A DNA stretch of 64,000 nt from Thermoanaerobaculia bacterium (GTDB lineage: Bacteria; Acidobacteriota; Thermoanaerobaculia; Multivoradales; Multivoraceae): NCBI GenBank assembly GCA_022823665.1, contig JAJEHN010000009.1, positions 372,001-436,000 of the forward strand. Reading direction: 5' to 3'. The notes beneath the pieces were generated by a model, which saw only the letters and a list, made by a program, of their open reading frames with translations, was not told the DNA's origin and ran no database searches. Below are positions 40,786 to 49,477 of the stretch, piece after piece. Each line of letters starts with the position of its first letter. Positions within the stretch are counted from its first letter, which is position 1. The translations under genes were made by a program, and so were the position numbers.

Positions 40786-41562
40786 ATGAGCCAAGCGCAG
40801 GATCTCGAACGCCTGATCGACCAAGCAACCCGGATCGTCGCCTTCACGGGCGCGGGGATCAGCACGGAATCCGGCATCCCGGACTTTCGGAGCCCGGGCG
40901 GGATCTGGACGAAGTACCGACCGATCGACTTCAGCGAGTTCATGGCCTCGGAAGACGCGCGACGCGAGTCCTGGCGGCGCAAGATCGGCAGCGACCGCAC
41001 GATCGGCCAGGCGAAACCGAACCGCGGCCACCTGGCCCTGGCCGAGCTCCGGCGCGTGGGAAAGCTCCTCGCCGTGATCACGCAGAACGTGGACGGCCTG
41101 CACCAGCAGTCGGGGATCCCTGACGGCGACGTGATCGAACTCCACGGCAACGCGACCTACGCGGCGTGCCTCGAGTGCCGGAAGCGCTACGAACTGGAGC
41201 CCATCGTCGCCGCCTTCAGGGAGCGCGAGGAGCTGCCCGTCTGCTCACGGCAGAACCTGGCCGGCGACGCCTGCGGCGGCATCATCAAGACGGCCACGAT
41301 CTCCTTCGGCCAGGCGATGCCGGAAGAGGCGATGCGCCGCGCCCACGAAGCGACGCTGGCCGCCGACCTCTTCCTCGCCATCGGCAGTTCGCTCGTCGTC
41401 TATCCGGCGGCCGGCTTCCCGGCGCTGGCGAAGCAGGCCGGCGCCAGGCTCGTCATCCTGAACCGCGAAGCCACCGACCTCGACGGCATCGCCGACCTCG
41501 TCCTCCACGCCGAGATCGGCCCCACGCTGGGCGCCGTCACCGGCGTAACGACTCCGAACTGA
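40786..41562 (+). CDS. Sir2-family NAD-dependent protein deacylase
   Basis: IVAFTGAGISTESGIPDFRSPGGIW; VITQNVDGLHQQSG; ELHGNATYAACLECRKRY; four Zn cysteines. Confidence 0.96.
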   Translation: MSQAQDLERLIDQATRIVAFTGAGISTESGIPDFRSPGGIWTKYRPIDFSEFMASEDARRESWRRKIGSDRTIGQAKPNRGHLALAELRRVGKLLAVITQNVDGLHQQSGIPDGDVIELHGNATYAACLECRKRYELEPIVAAFREREELPVCSRQNLAGDACGGIIKTATISFGQAMPEEAMRRAHEATLAADLFLAIGSSLVVYPAAGFPALAKQAGARLVILNREATDLDGIADLVLHAEIGPTLGAVTGVTTPN

Positions 41563-41588
41563 AAGTTGACTTCATAACAATCAGATAG

Positions 41589-41617
41589 TTGACATCTGCT
41601 TCTCCTTGACTCATAAT
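41589..41617 (+). promoter_or_regulatory. Near-consensus sigma70 promoter: TTGACA - 17 nt - CATAAT
   Basis: AT-rich island upstream of hsp20; -35 at 41589-41594, -10 at 41612-41617. Confidence 0.7.
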
Positions 41618-41690
41618 CCTGGGTCGTCGGCAGCAGGAACCAAGCGCCGACGCCTGGATCGAACGAATCAACCTCAAGGAGGACAACCAC

Positions 41691-42158
41691 ATGACCCGTA
41701 GTCTGATTCGCCACACTCCGTTTCACCGTCCCCTGATCGGGGCCTTCGAGCCGCTCTTCGGCAAGGCGATGCTCGACGACTTCTTCTCGCCCGTCCTGAG
41801 CCGCGTGGCCGGCCACGACGGGGCCGAGTCCGCCGCCATGACCTGGTGGCCCGCCGCGGACCTCACGCAGACCGACGAGGCCTACACCCTCGCCGTCGAT
41901 CTCCCCGGTCTGACGAAGGCCGACATCGACCTCACGGTCGAGGACCACACCCTGACCCTCTCGGGCGAGCGCCAGGCCAGCCACGAAGGCGCGACCGCCG
42001 ACCGGGTCGAGCGCGTCTACGGCCGCTTCGCGCGGCGCTTCAACCTGCCGAGCGACACCGACGTCTCGGCGGTGAGCGCCGAGTTCGAGCACGGGGTGTT
42101 GAACATCACCATCCCCAAGGCCGAGGAGGCGAAGGCGAGGAAGATCGACATCGCCTGA
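41691..42158 (+). CDS. Hsp20/alpha-crystallin small heat-shock protein
   Basis: WWPAADLTQTDEAYTLAVDLPGLTKADIDLTVEDHTLTLSGER...ERVYGRFARRFNLPSDTD...FEHGVLNITIPKAEEAKARKIDI. Confidence 0.96.
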   Translation: MTRSLIRHTPFHRPLIGAFEPLFGKAMLDDFFSPVLSRVAGHDGAESAAMTWWPAADLTQTDEAYTLAVDLPGLTKADIDLTVEDHTLTLSGERQASHEGATADRVERVYGRFARRFNLPSDTDVSAVSAEFEHGVLNITIPKAEEAKARKIDIA

Positions 42159-42182
42159 CCCGGTCTCCCGGACCCACGAGTC

Positions 42183-42214
42183 AAGGGCCCTGCTTCGGCA
42201 GGGCCCTTCTCTTT
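42183..42214 (+). terminator. Rho-independent terminator after hsp20: AAGGGCCCTGC-TTCG-GCAGGGCCCTT CTCTTT
   Basis: Perfect 11-bp stem, 4-nt loop, pyrimidine/T-rich tail. Confidence 0.85.
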
Positions 42215-42294
42215 GGTCGCGGTGCTACAATCGCCGTCCGGCCAAACGCCGCCGCCGCGCCCCGAAGCCGCGGCCCCTTCTCCTCCTCCTCACC

Positions 42295-43656
42295 ATGACT
42301 GAGACGAACGATCACGCGCTCGCTCAGCCGCCGGAGGATGAGGCTGCCGTGGAAGCCGCCCCGGCGGAAACCGCCGCGCCGGCCGAAACGGAGCCGGAAG
42401 CCGAGCCCGAAGTCCAGGCCGCCGCCGAAAGCGAGCCGGTTGAGGAGCCCTCAAGCGAGACCGAAGGCGAATCGCGAGCCGAGCCCGAGGTGCCACTGGC
42501 ACCCTCGGCCGTCCCCTTCGCCGCCGCCCTCGAAGCGAAGAACCCCGTCGAGGGCAAGGTCATCGGCTGGAACAAGGGCGGATTCCACATCGTCTCGGAA
42601 GGCGTCACGACGTTCTGTCCGCGATCGCTGATGGAACTCGGCAACCGGCCCAAGCCGCCGGCGCAGTACGTGAACAACACGTACACCTTCCACGTTCTCG
42701 AGATCAAGGAGGCGGGGCGGCGGATCGTGCTGACCCGGCGACCCGCGATCCGCAACGAGCGCAGGCGCGCGCTCGACGAGATTCGCGCCAAGCAGGAATC
42801 CCGCGAGCCCGTCAGCGGCAAGGTGACCTCGGTGACCGACTTCGGCGCCTTCGTCGATCTCGGCGGCGGGATCGGCGGCCTCGTTCACCGGACCCAGATC
42901 TCCCGGACCCGGTCGGGAGAACCCGGCGACCTGTTGAAGGTCGGGCAGCGCGTGGAAGCCGTGGTGACCAAGATCGAAAAGAAGAACGGCAAACGCAGCT
43001 CACGCATCTCGCTGTCGATGAAGGCGCTGGAAGCCGACCCCTGGAAGGAGACGGCGAAGAGCTTAACCGCCGGCGAACAGTTCAGGGGCAAGGTGGTCCG
43101 GCACAGCGAGTTCGGCCTCTTCGTGGAACTGGCGCCCGGCCTGGACGGCCTCATCCACACTTCCCAGCTTCCCATCGGCAAGTCGATGAGCGCGCCGGAG
43201 TTCGCCGTCGGGGAGGAGATCGAGGGCTGGGTGGTCGAAGTCGCCCCGAGACGGCGACGGATCGCACTCTCGCTGCGCGAGGTCCCGGCAGGCGACCCCT
43301 GGAAAGACCTCGGCAAGCAGTACGTCGAGGGCGCCGAGGTCGAAGGCAAGGTGGAGCAGGTGTCGCGTTTCGGCATCTTCGTCCAGCTCGAGCCCGGGCT
43401 CACCGGGCTCTTGCCGATGTCGGCGGTGAAGGGGGCCGACGGAAACCTGGCCCGGCGCGCGTATCACCCCGGTCGCGAGATCAAGGTAATGATCGAGAGC
43501 ATCGACCGGAAGCGCCGCCGCCTGGGTCTGGCGCCACCTGGATCGCAACTCGGCGGCACCAAGACGGATTACAAGAAGTACCGCCAGCGCCAGAAGGAAT
43601 CGAGCGGCCTGAACGTGATGGCGGCCGCTTTCGCCAAACTCCAGCAACCCAAGTAG
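42295..43656 (+). CDS. S1 RNA-binding domain protein (about four S1 repeats) with Glu/Ala-rich N-terminus
   Basis: VSGKVTSVTDFGAFVDLGGGIGGLVHRTQIS; FRGKVVRHSEFGLFVELAPGLDGLIHTSQL; VEGKVEQVSRFGIFVQLEPGLTGLLPMSAV. Confidence 0.93.
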   Translation: MTETNDHALAQPPEDEAAVEAAPAETAAPAETEPEAEPEVQAAAESEPVEEPSSETEGESRAEPEVPLAPSAVPFAAALEAKNPVEGKVIGWNKGGFHIVSEGVTTFCPRSLMELGNRPKPPAQYVNNTYTFHVLEIKEAGRRIVLTRRPAIRNERRRALDEIRAKQESREPVSGKVTSVTDFGAFVDLGGGIGGLVHRTQISRTRSGEPGDLLKVGQRVEAVVTKIEKKNGKRSSRISLSMKALEADPWKETAKSLTAGEQFRGKVVRHSEFGLFVELAPGLDGLIHTSQLPIGKSMSAPEFAVGEEIEGWVVEVAPRRRRIALSLREVPAGDPWKDLGKQYVEGAEVEGKVEQVSRFGIFVQLEPGLTGLLPMSAVKGADGNLARRAYHPGREIKVMIESIDRKRRRLGLAPPGSQLGGTKTDYKKYRQRQKESSGLNVMAAAFAKLQQPK

Positions 43657-43659
43657 CCC

Positions 43660-44001
43660 GTGTCCGACGACCTGATCTACCGGGTGACCTTCCTGAGCCA
43701 GGGCGAGATCTACGAGGTCTACGCCTGCTCGGTCTCCCAGGGCGGCCTGCTCGGCTTCGTCGAGATCGGCGAACTCGTGTTCGGTGAGAAGACCCAGGTC
43801 GTCGTCGACCCCTCGGAAGAACGGCTCCAGCGCGAATTCAAGGGCGTCCAGCGGACCTACCTGCCCATGCACTCCGTTCTGCGCATCGACCAGGTCACCA
43901 AGCAGGGGACCGCCCGAATACGGGACGTCGAGCGGCCGGAGAGCCGGAAGGTGACGCCCTTCCCGATACCGATCTACACCCCCGGTGGAGAGACCAAATG
44001 A
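43660..44001 (+). CDS. DUF1820 family protein
   Basis: IYRVTFLSQGEIYEVYACSVSQGGLLGFVEIGELVFGEKTQVVVDPSEERLQREFKGVQRTYLPMHSVLRID. Confidence 0.85.
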   Translation: MSDDLIYRVTFLSQGEIYEVYACSVSQGGLLGFVEIGELVFGEKTQVVVDPSEERLQREFKGVQRTYLPMHSVLRIDQVTKQGTARIRDVERPESRKVTPFPIPIYTPGGETK

Positions 44002-44540
44002 CCAGTCGCCGCCTCATCGTCTGTTCGCTTGCCGCCCTCCTGGCGGCCGCCGTCTTGCCGGCGCTCCACGCCCAGGAGGCAACCCGCGTCGCCGCGATCA
44101 ACGTCGAACTGGTCGTCGCCGAAGCTCGTGAAGGGAGAGCGCTCGCGGAGTTCCTCCAGCAGATCGAGACGGAGACGCGGACCGCCCTGGAAGCCAACGC
44201 CGGCCGCGTCGAAGCGCTGCGCCAGAGCGCCGCCGGCAGGGGGCCTGACGAACTGCGCACCATCCAGCACCAGATCGAGGACCTGCAACGCGAATCCCAG
44301 CGCCTGGCCAACGACGCCGAACGCCGCGCGGCGAAGCAGCAGGAAGAGACGCTGCAGCAGATCAACGAGCGGCTGCGTCCGATCGTCCAGCAACTGATCG
44401 ACGAGAACGGCTACGACCTCATCCTGAACGCCAGCATCGGCGGCGTGCTCCACGCCAGCCCCCGGGTCGACCTGACCCAGCGCGTCATCGAGATGCTCCA
44501 GGCGCAGGAGCAGCAGGCCGAGTCGAATCAGGAACCGTAG
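43998..44540 (+). CDS. OmpH/Skp family periplasmic chaperone-like protein
   Basis: Signal peptide, coiled-coil, C-terminal NERLRPIVQQLIDENGYDLILNAS; ATGA overlap with DUF1820. Confidence 0.85.
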   Translation: MTSRRLIVCSLAALLAAAVLPALHAQEATRVAAINVELVVAEAREGRALAEFLQQIETETRTALEANAGRVEALRQSAAGRGPDELRTIQHQIEDLQRESQRLANDAERRAAKQQEETLQQINERLRPIVQQLIDENGYDLILNASIGGVLHASPRVDLTQRVIEMLQAQEQQAESNQEP

Positions 44541-44616
44541 GGCCGCCTGGGTGCGCGGGTCTTCTGACCCGCTGCCGCCGTAGGCGGCCAGAATACGCGC
44601 CGGCCGTCAGGCCGGC
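44541..44616. repeat. Three-hairpin extragenic palindromic cassette
   Basis: GCGGGTC-TTCT-GACCCGC (44555-44572), GCCGCC-GTA-GGCGGC (44574-44588), GCCGGCC-GTCA-GGCCGGC (44599-44616); GGCCGCC at 44541-44547 can also pair with GGCGGCC at 44583-44589. Confidence 0.75.
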
Positions 44617-44629
44617 TCCACTTGACGCG

Positions 44630-45946
44630 CTACGGGGGCGCCGGCCGGCTACGGTACAGCTCGTACGACCGGCTGTGCCGGTTCGACAGGTCCACGTCGC
44701 GGCCGCGGATGATCACGTGGCGCACCTCGGTGCGAACCTCCAGCGGATCCCCGTCGGTGACGATCAGGTTCGCCCACTTGCCCGCCTCGATCGAGCCGAG
44801 GCGATCGTCGAGCCCCAGGATCTCCGCAGCACCCAGCGTCAGGGCACGCAACGCGGCTTCCGGGTCGAGGCCGTAAGCGACCGCGGTGGCCGTCTCGTAG
44901 GGGAGAACCCGGGCGCTCGAGGAATCGAACGTACCGAAGGCGATCCGGACTCCGGCAGCGTGGAGTCGACCGGGAGCGGTGAACGGGCCGTCGTAGGCGT
45001 CGTCCTCCTGCACCGGCAGAGCCTGCACCGCGCCCAGGATGACCGGCACCTCCTTCTCCGCGAGCAGGTCCGCCTCCATCGCCGCGTCACGCCCCGAAGC
45101 CAGCACCAGCCTCACACCGTGCTCTTCCGCGAACGCGACGGCGTCACGGATGGCCCGGGCCCGGTCGGCGACGACCAGGAGCGGCAGTTCGCCCCGAGCC
45201 ACCCGCGCGACCGCCTCGAGGGCATGATCCTGCTCCACCGCCGTTCCGGACCCGGCGTTCGAGCGCGCGTGGTCGTACTGGCGCGCCGCCTCGATCCAGT
45301 CGCCGAGTTCATCCACCGTCCGGTCGTAGTCCCGCTTCGCCTCGGAGAACTTCTTCTCCCGGACGCTGAAGGTCGAGAAGTCGAACTCCCGGGTCTCGAG
45401 GCTCGGCCACTCGAGCACCAGGCCGACGCTTGGCTCGATCGCCATCTCCTCGACGGTCCAGCCGTCGAGGACAACCGCCGAGGCCTGGCCGGCCCACGGA
45501 CCTCCGGACGGCGCCGACACCGTGTGCGTGATCCCGTTCGCCCGCGTGACCGGGATGATCTCGCTCGCCGGGTGGATGGCCTCGATCGCCTTGACGTGCG
45601 GCGTGTCGCCCAGCTCCGTCGTGTCCTGCGTGGCCGAGATCGAACCGATCTCCGACAACCCCACCGACGTAAAGGCGTTGAAGAGCCCGGGATAGACGTG
45701 CAGGCCGGCGGCGTCGATGACGTCGGCGCCGGCAGGCGTTGCGACATCGGCGCCGGCCGCTTCGACCAGCCCATCCCGGACCACGACCGTCCCTTCGAAG
45801 GACGGACCCGATACCGGATGCACCGTACCGCCCTCGACCGCCAGAGTCTGGGCCGAACCCGCCTCCGGCGCGACGAGTAACGCGACCGGCAGGAAGGCGG
45901 CCGTCGCCAGCACCCGCCGGAGCCCTGAGAGTCCTGACCGCCTCAC
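44630..45946 (-). CDS. Amidohydrolase-superfamily protein lacking the HxH metal motif (probable non-canonical/pseudoenzyme)
   Basis: VVRDGLVEAAGADVATPAGADVIDAAGLHVYPGLFNAF...; C-terminal RALTLGAAEILGLDDRLGSIEAGKWANLIVTDGDPLEV; no DxHxH. Confidence 0.82.
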   Translation of the reverse strand: MRRSGLSGLRRVLATAAFLPVALLVAPEAGSAQTLAVEGGTVHPVSGPSFEGTVVVRDGLVEAAGADVATPAGADVIDAAGLHVYPGLFNAFTSVGLSEIGSISATQDTTELGDTPHVKAIEAIHPASEIIPVTRANGITHTVSAPSGGPWAGQASAVVLDGWTVEEMAIEPSVGLVLEWPSLETREFDFSTFSVREKKFSEAKRDYDRTVDELGDWIEAARQYDHARSNAGSGTAVEQDHALEAVARVARGELPLLVVADRARAIRDAVAFAEEHGVRLVLASGRDAAMEADLLAEKEVPVILGAVQALPVQEDDAYDGPFTAPGRLHAAGVRIAFGTFDSSSARVLPYETATAVAYGLDPEAALRALTLGAAEILGLDDRLGSIEAGKWANLIVTDGDPLEVRTEVRHVIIRGRDVDLSNRHSRSYELYRSRPAPP

Positions 45947-48786
45947 GGTTCCTCTCCCTCGCCGGCGTCTTCTCCGCTCTCGGTCAGCGCCGCCTCGAGC
46001 GCGGCCAACTGCAGCTGCCGGGAGCGGTCCAGTTCGCGGTCAAAGTAGACCCTGCCGTCGACCAGTGTGGTCTGGACCACCGCGTAGGAACTCAGCGGAT
46101 GCCGGTCGTAGATCACGATGTCGGCGTCCTTGCCGACCTCGATCGAACCGACGCGGTCGTCGATGCCGAGCTGCTTCGCCGGATTGATCGTCACGAGCGC
46201 CAGCGCCTGCTCGTCGCTCAGGCCGCCCCACTTGACCGACTTCGCCGCCTCGTGGTTCAGGTGGCGCATTTCCTCCGCGTCGTCCGAGTTGATGGACGAC
46301 AGCACGCCGCGGTCGGTCATCAGGGCCGCGTTGTGAGGAATCGCCTCGTAGGCCTCGACCTTGTAGGCCCACCAGTCGGAGAAGGTGGAGGCGCCGGCGC
46401 CGTGGGCCGCGATCTCGTCCGCCACCCGGTAGCCCTCCAGCACGTGCTGCAGCGTGGCGATCCGGAATCCGAGTTCCTCCGCCAGCCGCAGCAACTGGAG
46501 GATCTCGTCGGCCCGGTAGCTGTGGGCGTGGACCAGGCGCTCGCCTTCCAGAATCTCGACCAGCGCTTCGAGTTCCAGGTCCCGCGCGGGCGGGCGGCTG
46601 CGCTCGCCGGCGGCCTCCGCCTCGCGATGACGCGCCCACGCGGCCTGGTACTCCGCCGCCTCCGTGAACGCTTCCCGGATGACGTCGAGGACGCCCATCC
46701 GGGTCGCCGGGTAGCGGCGCGGTCCCTGACCGAAGGACCGTGAGCGCTTCGGGTTCTCGCCCAGCGCGAACTTGATGCCCGGAGGCGCGCCCTGGAAACG
46801 CAGACCGTCCGCGTTCTGGCCCCAGCGGAGCTTCAGTACCTGGTTCTGGCCGCCGATCGGATTCGCGCTGCCGTGGAGCACGTTGATCGTCGTGACGCCG
46901 CCGGCCAGCGCCCGGTAGATCCCGATGTCGGTCGGATCGACGACATCCTCGATCCGGACCATCGAGGTCACCGCCAGGCTGCCCTCGTTTACGCCTCCGG
47001 CGGTCGCGATGTGCGAGTGGGCGTCGATGATGCCCGGGATGACGTAGCCACCCTCTGCGTCGATCACATGCGCCCCGCTCGGCGGCCTGACGCCGCTGCC
47101 GACCCTGGCGATCCGGCCGTCCCGCACGACTACCGTGCCGTTCTCGATCGTCTCGCCGGTCATCGTCAGGATGGTGGCGCCCGTGATCGCCAGCACGTCG
47201 TCTTCGCGGTAGGGACCCGTCATCGGCACCCTCCCGTCGCCGGCCACTTCCGCGTACTTCTCCGCGACCTCGGCCAGCCGCATCGGCGCGAGCGCCTCGC
47301 TCGAACCGCCGCGACGGCCGCCGGGGCCACCGCGGCCGCGCCTTCCGCGCGGCCCCGCCCCGTCCGGTGCCGCGGCCGATTCGGCTTCCTGGGCGCTCTC
47401 GCCGTCCTCACCGTCGTCACCGTCGTCACCGTCGTCACCGTCGGAAACGGCGTATCGGACACCATCGATGAAGACCGCCTCGACCCGCGTCGACTCCTGC
47501 CACGGGTAGCCGTCGGCCAGCACGAGGTCCGCCGCCATTCCCGCGGCTACCGTGCCGATCCGGTCATCCAGGCCGTGGACCGCCGCCGCGTCCCGGGTGA
47601 GCGCCGCCAGCGCCCGCGCGGGTTCGAGGCCGCCCTCGATCGCCCGGCGCACACCCGCCAGGAAGTCGGCGGCGCCGTCCGCGCCGCCGGAACTGAGCGC
47701 GAAGCGGACATCCGCCTCGGCCAGTTCGGCCGGCGTCGTCGGCGCCAGCCGTTCGTGAAGGATCTCGCGGAGCGGCCGGTCAGCGTCCGGATCCCGGTCA
47801 CGCTCGGGCAGCGGTTCCGGCCAGTCGACGTCGACCAGCACCGCCACGCCGGCATCCGCTAGTTCGCCGGCCAGCCGGTAAGCCTCCTGGCCGCCGTAGA
47901 TCGTGAAGTCGAGACCGAGTTCCCCGCCTAGCCGGAGCGCGCGGTTGATCTCGACCGCGCTCGATCCCGGCAGAAGAATCCGTTCCTCGCCTGAAGCGAC
48001 CGCTGCCAGGGGCGCCAGGGTTCGGTCGAACTCGGGCCGCCGCCAGCCCGCGGGATCGGCCTCGTAGGCGGCAGTCGCGGCCGCGTAGTGAGCCGCGTCC
48101 AGGAGCAGTTGGCGGAAGTAGGCGACCCTGCCCATCAGGGCGCCGGGGTAGGAGGCGAAGCCGCCGCCACTGCTGAGCGTTGCCATCTGCGCCAGTTCGG
48201 GAGCGACCACCTGGTGTTCCGGATCGCGGCCGGGAGCGCCGAGCCGCACCAGCGACAAGCGGCCCGGGAACAGCCCGTCGCCCGGCCTTGCCGCGATCGA
48301 GGTGAAACCCGCCTTCCGCCAGGCCTCGACCGCCTCCGTGTCCAGCGTCAGGTCGTCGGCCGCCCGCTTCCAGGGAGTGGTCAACGGACGGTCTTCCGGG
48401 CCGCGAGGCAGGGCCCGGTCGGGATCCGGCCGGCGCCGCGGCCCGCCCGGCCCCGGCCCGCCCGCCCCCGGGCCTCCGGGAGAACGCCGCGGCTGCGGCA
48501 GACTTCCCATCGCGTCGATCAGGCCCGGGTAGAGCGTGAACCCCTCACCGTCGATGACCCAGGCATGAGCCGGGATTGCCGCATCCTCGGCAACGGCAGT
48601 GATCGTGCCGTTCTCGATGACGACGGTCGCGCGCTCCAGGACCGTTCCGTCGCCGACCTCGACCCGCACGCCCTCGATGGCGTAGAAAGGAGGCGGCTCC
48701 GGAGGAGGACCGGCCAGCAATGGGGCGGCCGCCGGCAACGACGCCAGCACGAGGCGCAGAGCCCGAATAGCCGTTCGCTTCCTCAT
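45943..48786 (-). CDS. Double-module amidohydrolase-superfamily protein (N-module degenerate, C-module with DAHSH)
   Basis: Two consecutive amidohydrolase composites; C-module VIPGIIDAHSHIA...VHAHSYRADE...TLQHVLEGYR...SINSDDAEEM; acidic/Gly-Arg linker between modules. Confidence 0.88.
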   Translation of the reverse strand: MRKRTAIRALRLVLASLPAAAPLLAGPPPEPPPFYAIEGVRVEVGDGTVLERATVVIENGTITAVAEDAAIPAHAWVIDGEGFTLYPGLIDAMGSLPQPRRSPGGPGAGGPGPGGPRRRPDPDRALPRGPEDRPLTTPWKRAADDLTLDTEAVEAWRKAGFTSIAARPGDGLFPGRLSLVRLGAPGRDPEHQVVAPELAQMATLSSGGGFASYPGALMGRVAYFRQLLLDAAHYAAATAAYEADPAGWRRPEFDRTLAPLAAVASGEERILLPGSSAVEINRALRLGGELGLDFTIYGGQEAYRLAGELADAGVAVLVDVDWPEPLPERDRDPDADRPLREILHERLAPTTPAELAEADVRFALSSGGADGAADFLAGVRRAIEGGLEPARALAALTRDAAAVHGLDDRIGTVAAGMAADLVLADGYPWQESTRVEAVFIDGVRYAVSDGDDGDDGDDGEDGESAQEAESAAAPDGAGPRGRRGRGGPGGRRGGSSEALAPMRLAEVAEKYAEVAGDGRVPMTGPYREDDVLAITGATILTMTGETIENGTVVVRDGRIARVGSGVRPPSGAHVIDAEGGYVIPGIIDAHSHIATAGGVNEGSLAVTSMVRIEDVVDPTDIGIYRALAGGVTTINVLHGSANPIGGQNQVLKLRWGQNADGLRFQGAPPGIKFALGENPKRSRSFGQGPRRYPATRMGVLDVIREAFTEAAEYQAAWARHREAEAAGERSRPPARDLELEALVEILEGERLVHAHSYRADEILQLLRLAEELGFRIATLQHVLEGYRVADEIAAHGAGASTFSDWWAYKVEAYEAIPHNAALMTDRGVLSSINSDDAEEMRHLNHEAAKSVKWGGLSDEQALALVTINPAKQLGIDDRVGSIEVGKDADIVIYDRHPLSSYAVVQTTLVDGRVYFDRELDRSRQLQLAALEAALTESGEDAGEGEEP
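47411..47444. repeat. Short tandem repeat (CCGTCGTCA)3-4 encoding DDG repeats in inter-module linker
   Basis: ccgtcgtca ccgtcgtca ccgtcgtca ccgtcgg read directly. Confidence 0.8.
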
Positions 48787-48814
48787 GGGACGCGGCAGCC
48801 TAGCACCGTCGGCG

Positions 48815-49477
48815 CTACGCCAGGCCGTTGCGCGGGCACCAGTCCGCCAGCGTGCAGTTCGCGCAATCGGGCCGGCGCGCGGCGCAGACGCGGCGTCCGT
48901 GCCAGATGATCGCGTGGCCCAGGAAGATCCACTTGTCCTGGGGCAGCCGGCGCATGAGATCCCGCTCGACCTTCACCGGGTCCGTTTCGCTGGTGATGCC
49001 CAACCGGCGACCGAGACGACCGATGTGGGTATCGACGACGAAGCCCACCGGCTTCCTGAACCACGTGCCGAGCACCACGTTCGCCGTCTTCCGCGCCACG
49101 CCCGGCAGGGTGATCAGTTCCTCCATCGTGTCCGGCACAACGCCGCCGAAGTCATCGACGATCTTCCGTGCGGCACCGAGCACGCTCTTCGTCTTCTGGC
49201 GAAAGAAGCCGGTGCTGCGGATCTCCTCCTCGAGGACCGCCGGGTCGGCGGCCGCGAACTCCTCCGCACTGCGATAGCGCTCGAACAGCGTCTCGGTGAC
49301 CTGGTTCACCCGCACGTCGGTCGACTGGGCCGAGAGGATCGTCGCGATCAGGAGCTGCAGCGCGTTGTCGTGCCGCAGTTCGCAGTCGGCGTCCGGGTAG
49401 AGACGTTCGAGTTCGGCCAGGACCTCCTGGAGCGCCGACTCGGGGATCGGCTCGAACGGACCTTCCGGTCTGGGCAC
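48815..49477 (-). CDS. nth: Endonuclease III
   Basis: LIATILSAQSTDVRVNQVTETLF; LPGVARKTANVVLG (HhH); C-terminal Fe-S cysteines CAARRPDCANCTLADWC. Confidence 0.97.
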   Translation of the reverse strand: MPRPEGPFEPIPESALQEVLAELERLYPDADCELRHDNALQLLIATILSAQSTDVRVNQVTETLFERYRSAEEFAAADPAVLEEEIRSTGFFRQKTKSVLGAARKIVDDFGGVVPDTMEELITLPGVARKTANVVLGTWFRKPVGFVVDTHIGRLGRRLGITSETDPVKVERDLMRRLPQDKWIFLGHAIIWHGRRVCAARRPDCANCTLADWCPRNGLA

